The notes beneath the pieces are model-generated. The model ran no database searches. It was not told where the DNA came from and saw only the letters and a program-made list of their open reading frames with translations. A stretch of DNA of 21,152 bases from Thermoplasmata archaeon (lineage in GTDB: Archaea; Thermoplasmatota; Thermoplasmata; Lutacidiplasmatales; UBA184). This document shows, in pieces, positions 20,589 to 21,152 of this stretch; within the stretch, counting starts at the first letter, position 1, and the number at the start of each line of letters is the position of its first letter. The stretch covers positions 1 to 21,152 of the forward strand of contig JASHQY010000085.1 of assembly GCA_030038885.1 (NCBI GenBank), in the 5' to 3' direction. Both the position numbers and the translations under genes were made by a program.

Positions 20589-21152
20589 GCGGCGGGCGGC
20601 GCCCGCCGGCTTCCCGCGGGGAGCAGCGCGGGATAGTCCGAGGCCGCGATGACGTGGCGCACGTGCTCGATCGCGAGGCCGGCGAACAGGACCGCGGCGA
20701 GGAGCGCGACGTACGTCGAGAGCGAGATCGCGACGCCCGAGATCCCGACGAACATCAGGATCACGGCGAACGAGGCGAGCGCGTTGAACGTGGCGTGCAT
20801 CAGCACCGCGAGCAGGTAGTACGCGCCGGTCCCCGCGCCCGGCACCCGGTGGCGGCTGCGCGCGAAGCCGTAGCCGAACATCCCGGTCGAGCTCCCGTGG
20901 AGGAGGACGCTCGAGACGCTCCGGACGAGGAGCAGCGAGATGCCGGCGACGAGACCGCCGACGGCGTAGGCGCCGAGGCCGTAGAAGAACGTCTCGAAGA
21001 ACCCGAAGCCGAGCCCTACCGACGCGCCGAGCACCGGTCCGTCGGCGAGCCGACCGATCGCGCCCCGTCGGGCGGCGACGCCCGACGCCTTGAGCGCCTC
21101 CTCGATGAACGGGGCGACGATCAGCACGAGGAAGAACGTCCCGGCGGCGGAG
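20579..21152 (-). CDS. PrsW-like intramembrane metalloprotease (N-terminus beyond window)
   Basis: Polytopic membrane protein with the motifs of PrsW-type proteases: PFIEEALKA with the EExxK pair, GFGFFETFFYG with a conserved Glu in a following helix, LLHGSSTGMFGYG with a His, and LMHATFNALAS with a second His. The Glu and His residues would bind zinc within the membrane. About 190 residues and five or more helices are visible. A GTG at 21127 is not the start, since the open frame continues as a hydrophobic helix (SAAGTFFLVLIVAP) to the window edge. The PrsW family includes proteases acting on membrane-bound regulators; the substrate here is unknown. The 3' end is convergent with the small plus-strand gene. 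Confidence 0.82.
   Translation of the reverse strand, partial: SAAGTFFLVLIVAPFIEEALKASGVAARRGAIGRLADGPVLGASVGLGFGFFETFFYGLGAYAVGGLVAGISLLLVRSVSSVLLHGSSTGMFGYGFARSRHRVPGAGTGAYYLLAVLMHATFNALASFAVILMFVGISGVAISLSTYVALLAAVLFAGLAIEHVRHVIAASDYPALLPAGSRRAPPAARR

Noticed and set aside
1..21152. CRISPR arrays, insertion sequences, att sites or replication origin
   Set aside because: I found no regularly spaced repeats, transposase motifs, integrase gene or long A+T-rich origin-like segment.

Overview
The window reads as a strongly G+C-rich archaeal chromosome segment, most probably from an uncultured member of the Thermoplasmatota. The support is a group II chaperonin (thermosome), archaeal/eukaryotic-type information genes (Pus10, eL21, Rpo4), TATA boxes roughly 25-30 nt before start codons (short or absent leaders), and a secreted FnIII protein carrying an FTE-x-GL-x-SGT motif that I associate with Thermoplasmata surface proteins. 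The lineage call is inference; no rRNA or tRNA is present to test it. There are 17 protein genes, two of them cut by the window edges, and no IS element, CRISPR array or tRNA that I can see.

Layout. 1-4872 (minus): an ABC-2 type exporter (ATPase, permease) translationally coupled to a bacterial-type valyl-tRNA synthetase with unusual signature boxes. 4925-6858 (minus): class II lysyl-tRNA synthetase preceded by an unrecognised 133-residue protein. 6949-8574 (minus): thermosome subunit with a clear TATA box and Shine-Dalgarno site. 8575-8889: a 315-nt divergent promoter region. 8890-12411 (plus): a 730-residue surface protein and a short Kef-type antiporter. 12496-16746 (minus): a four-gene set made of a kumamolisin-like S53 peptidase, 4-hydroxyproline 2-epimerase, a Pyr4H2C deaminase-like protein and an O-methyltransferase. 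16822-20081 (minus): pus10, rpl21e, rpo4, DUF655, ksgA. 20176-20571 (plus): a small DUF6015-like protein sharing a TATA palindrome with pus10. 20579-21152 (minus): partial PrsW-like membrane protease.

The most interesting part is 12496-16790. A sedolisin very close to kumamolisins (a family with a known collagenolytic member) is followed by the epimerase and deaminase of the trans-4-hydroxy-L-proline pathway, with a tandem imperfect repeat over the presumed promoter. This suggests a peptide-to-hydroxyproline scavenging operon in an archaeon. The D-hydroxyproline dehydrogenase and the 2-oxoglutarate-semialdehyde dehydrogenase needed to complete it are not in the window.

The rest is largely housekeeping: aminoacylation, protein folding, rRNA/tRNA modification, transcription and ribosome components. 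The many long ORFs on the opposite strand are G+C-driven shadows.
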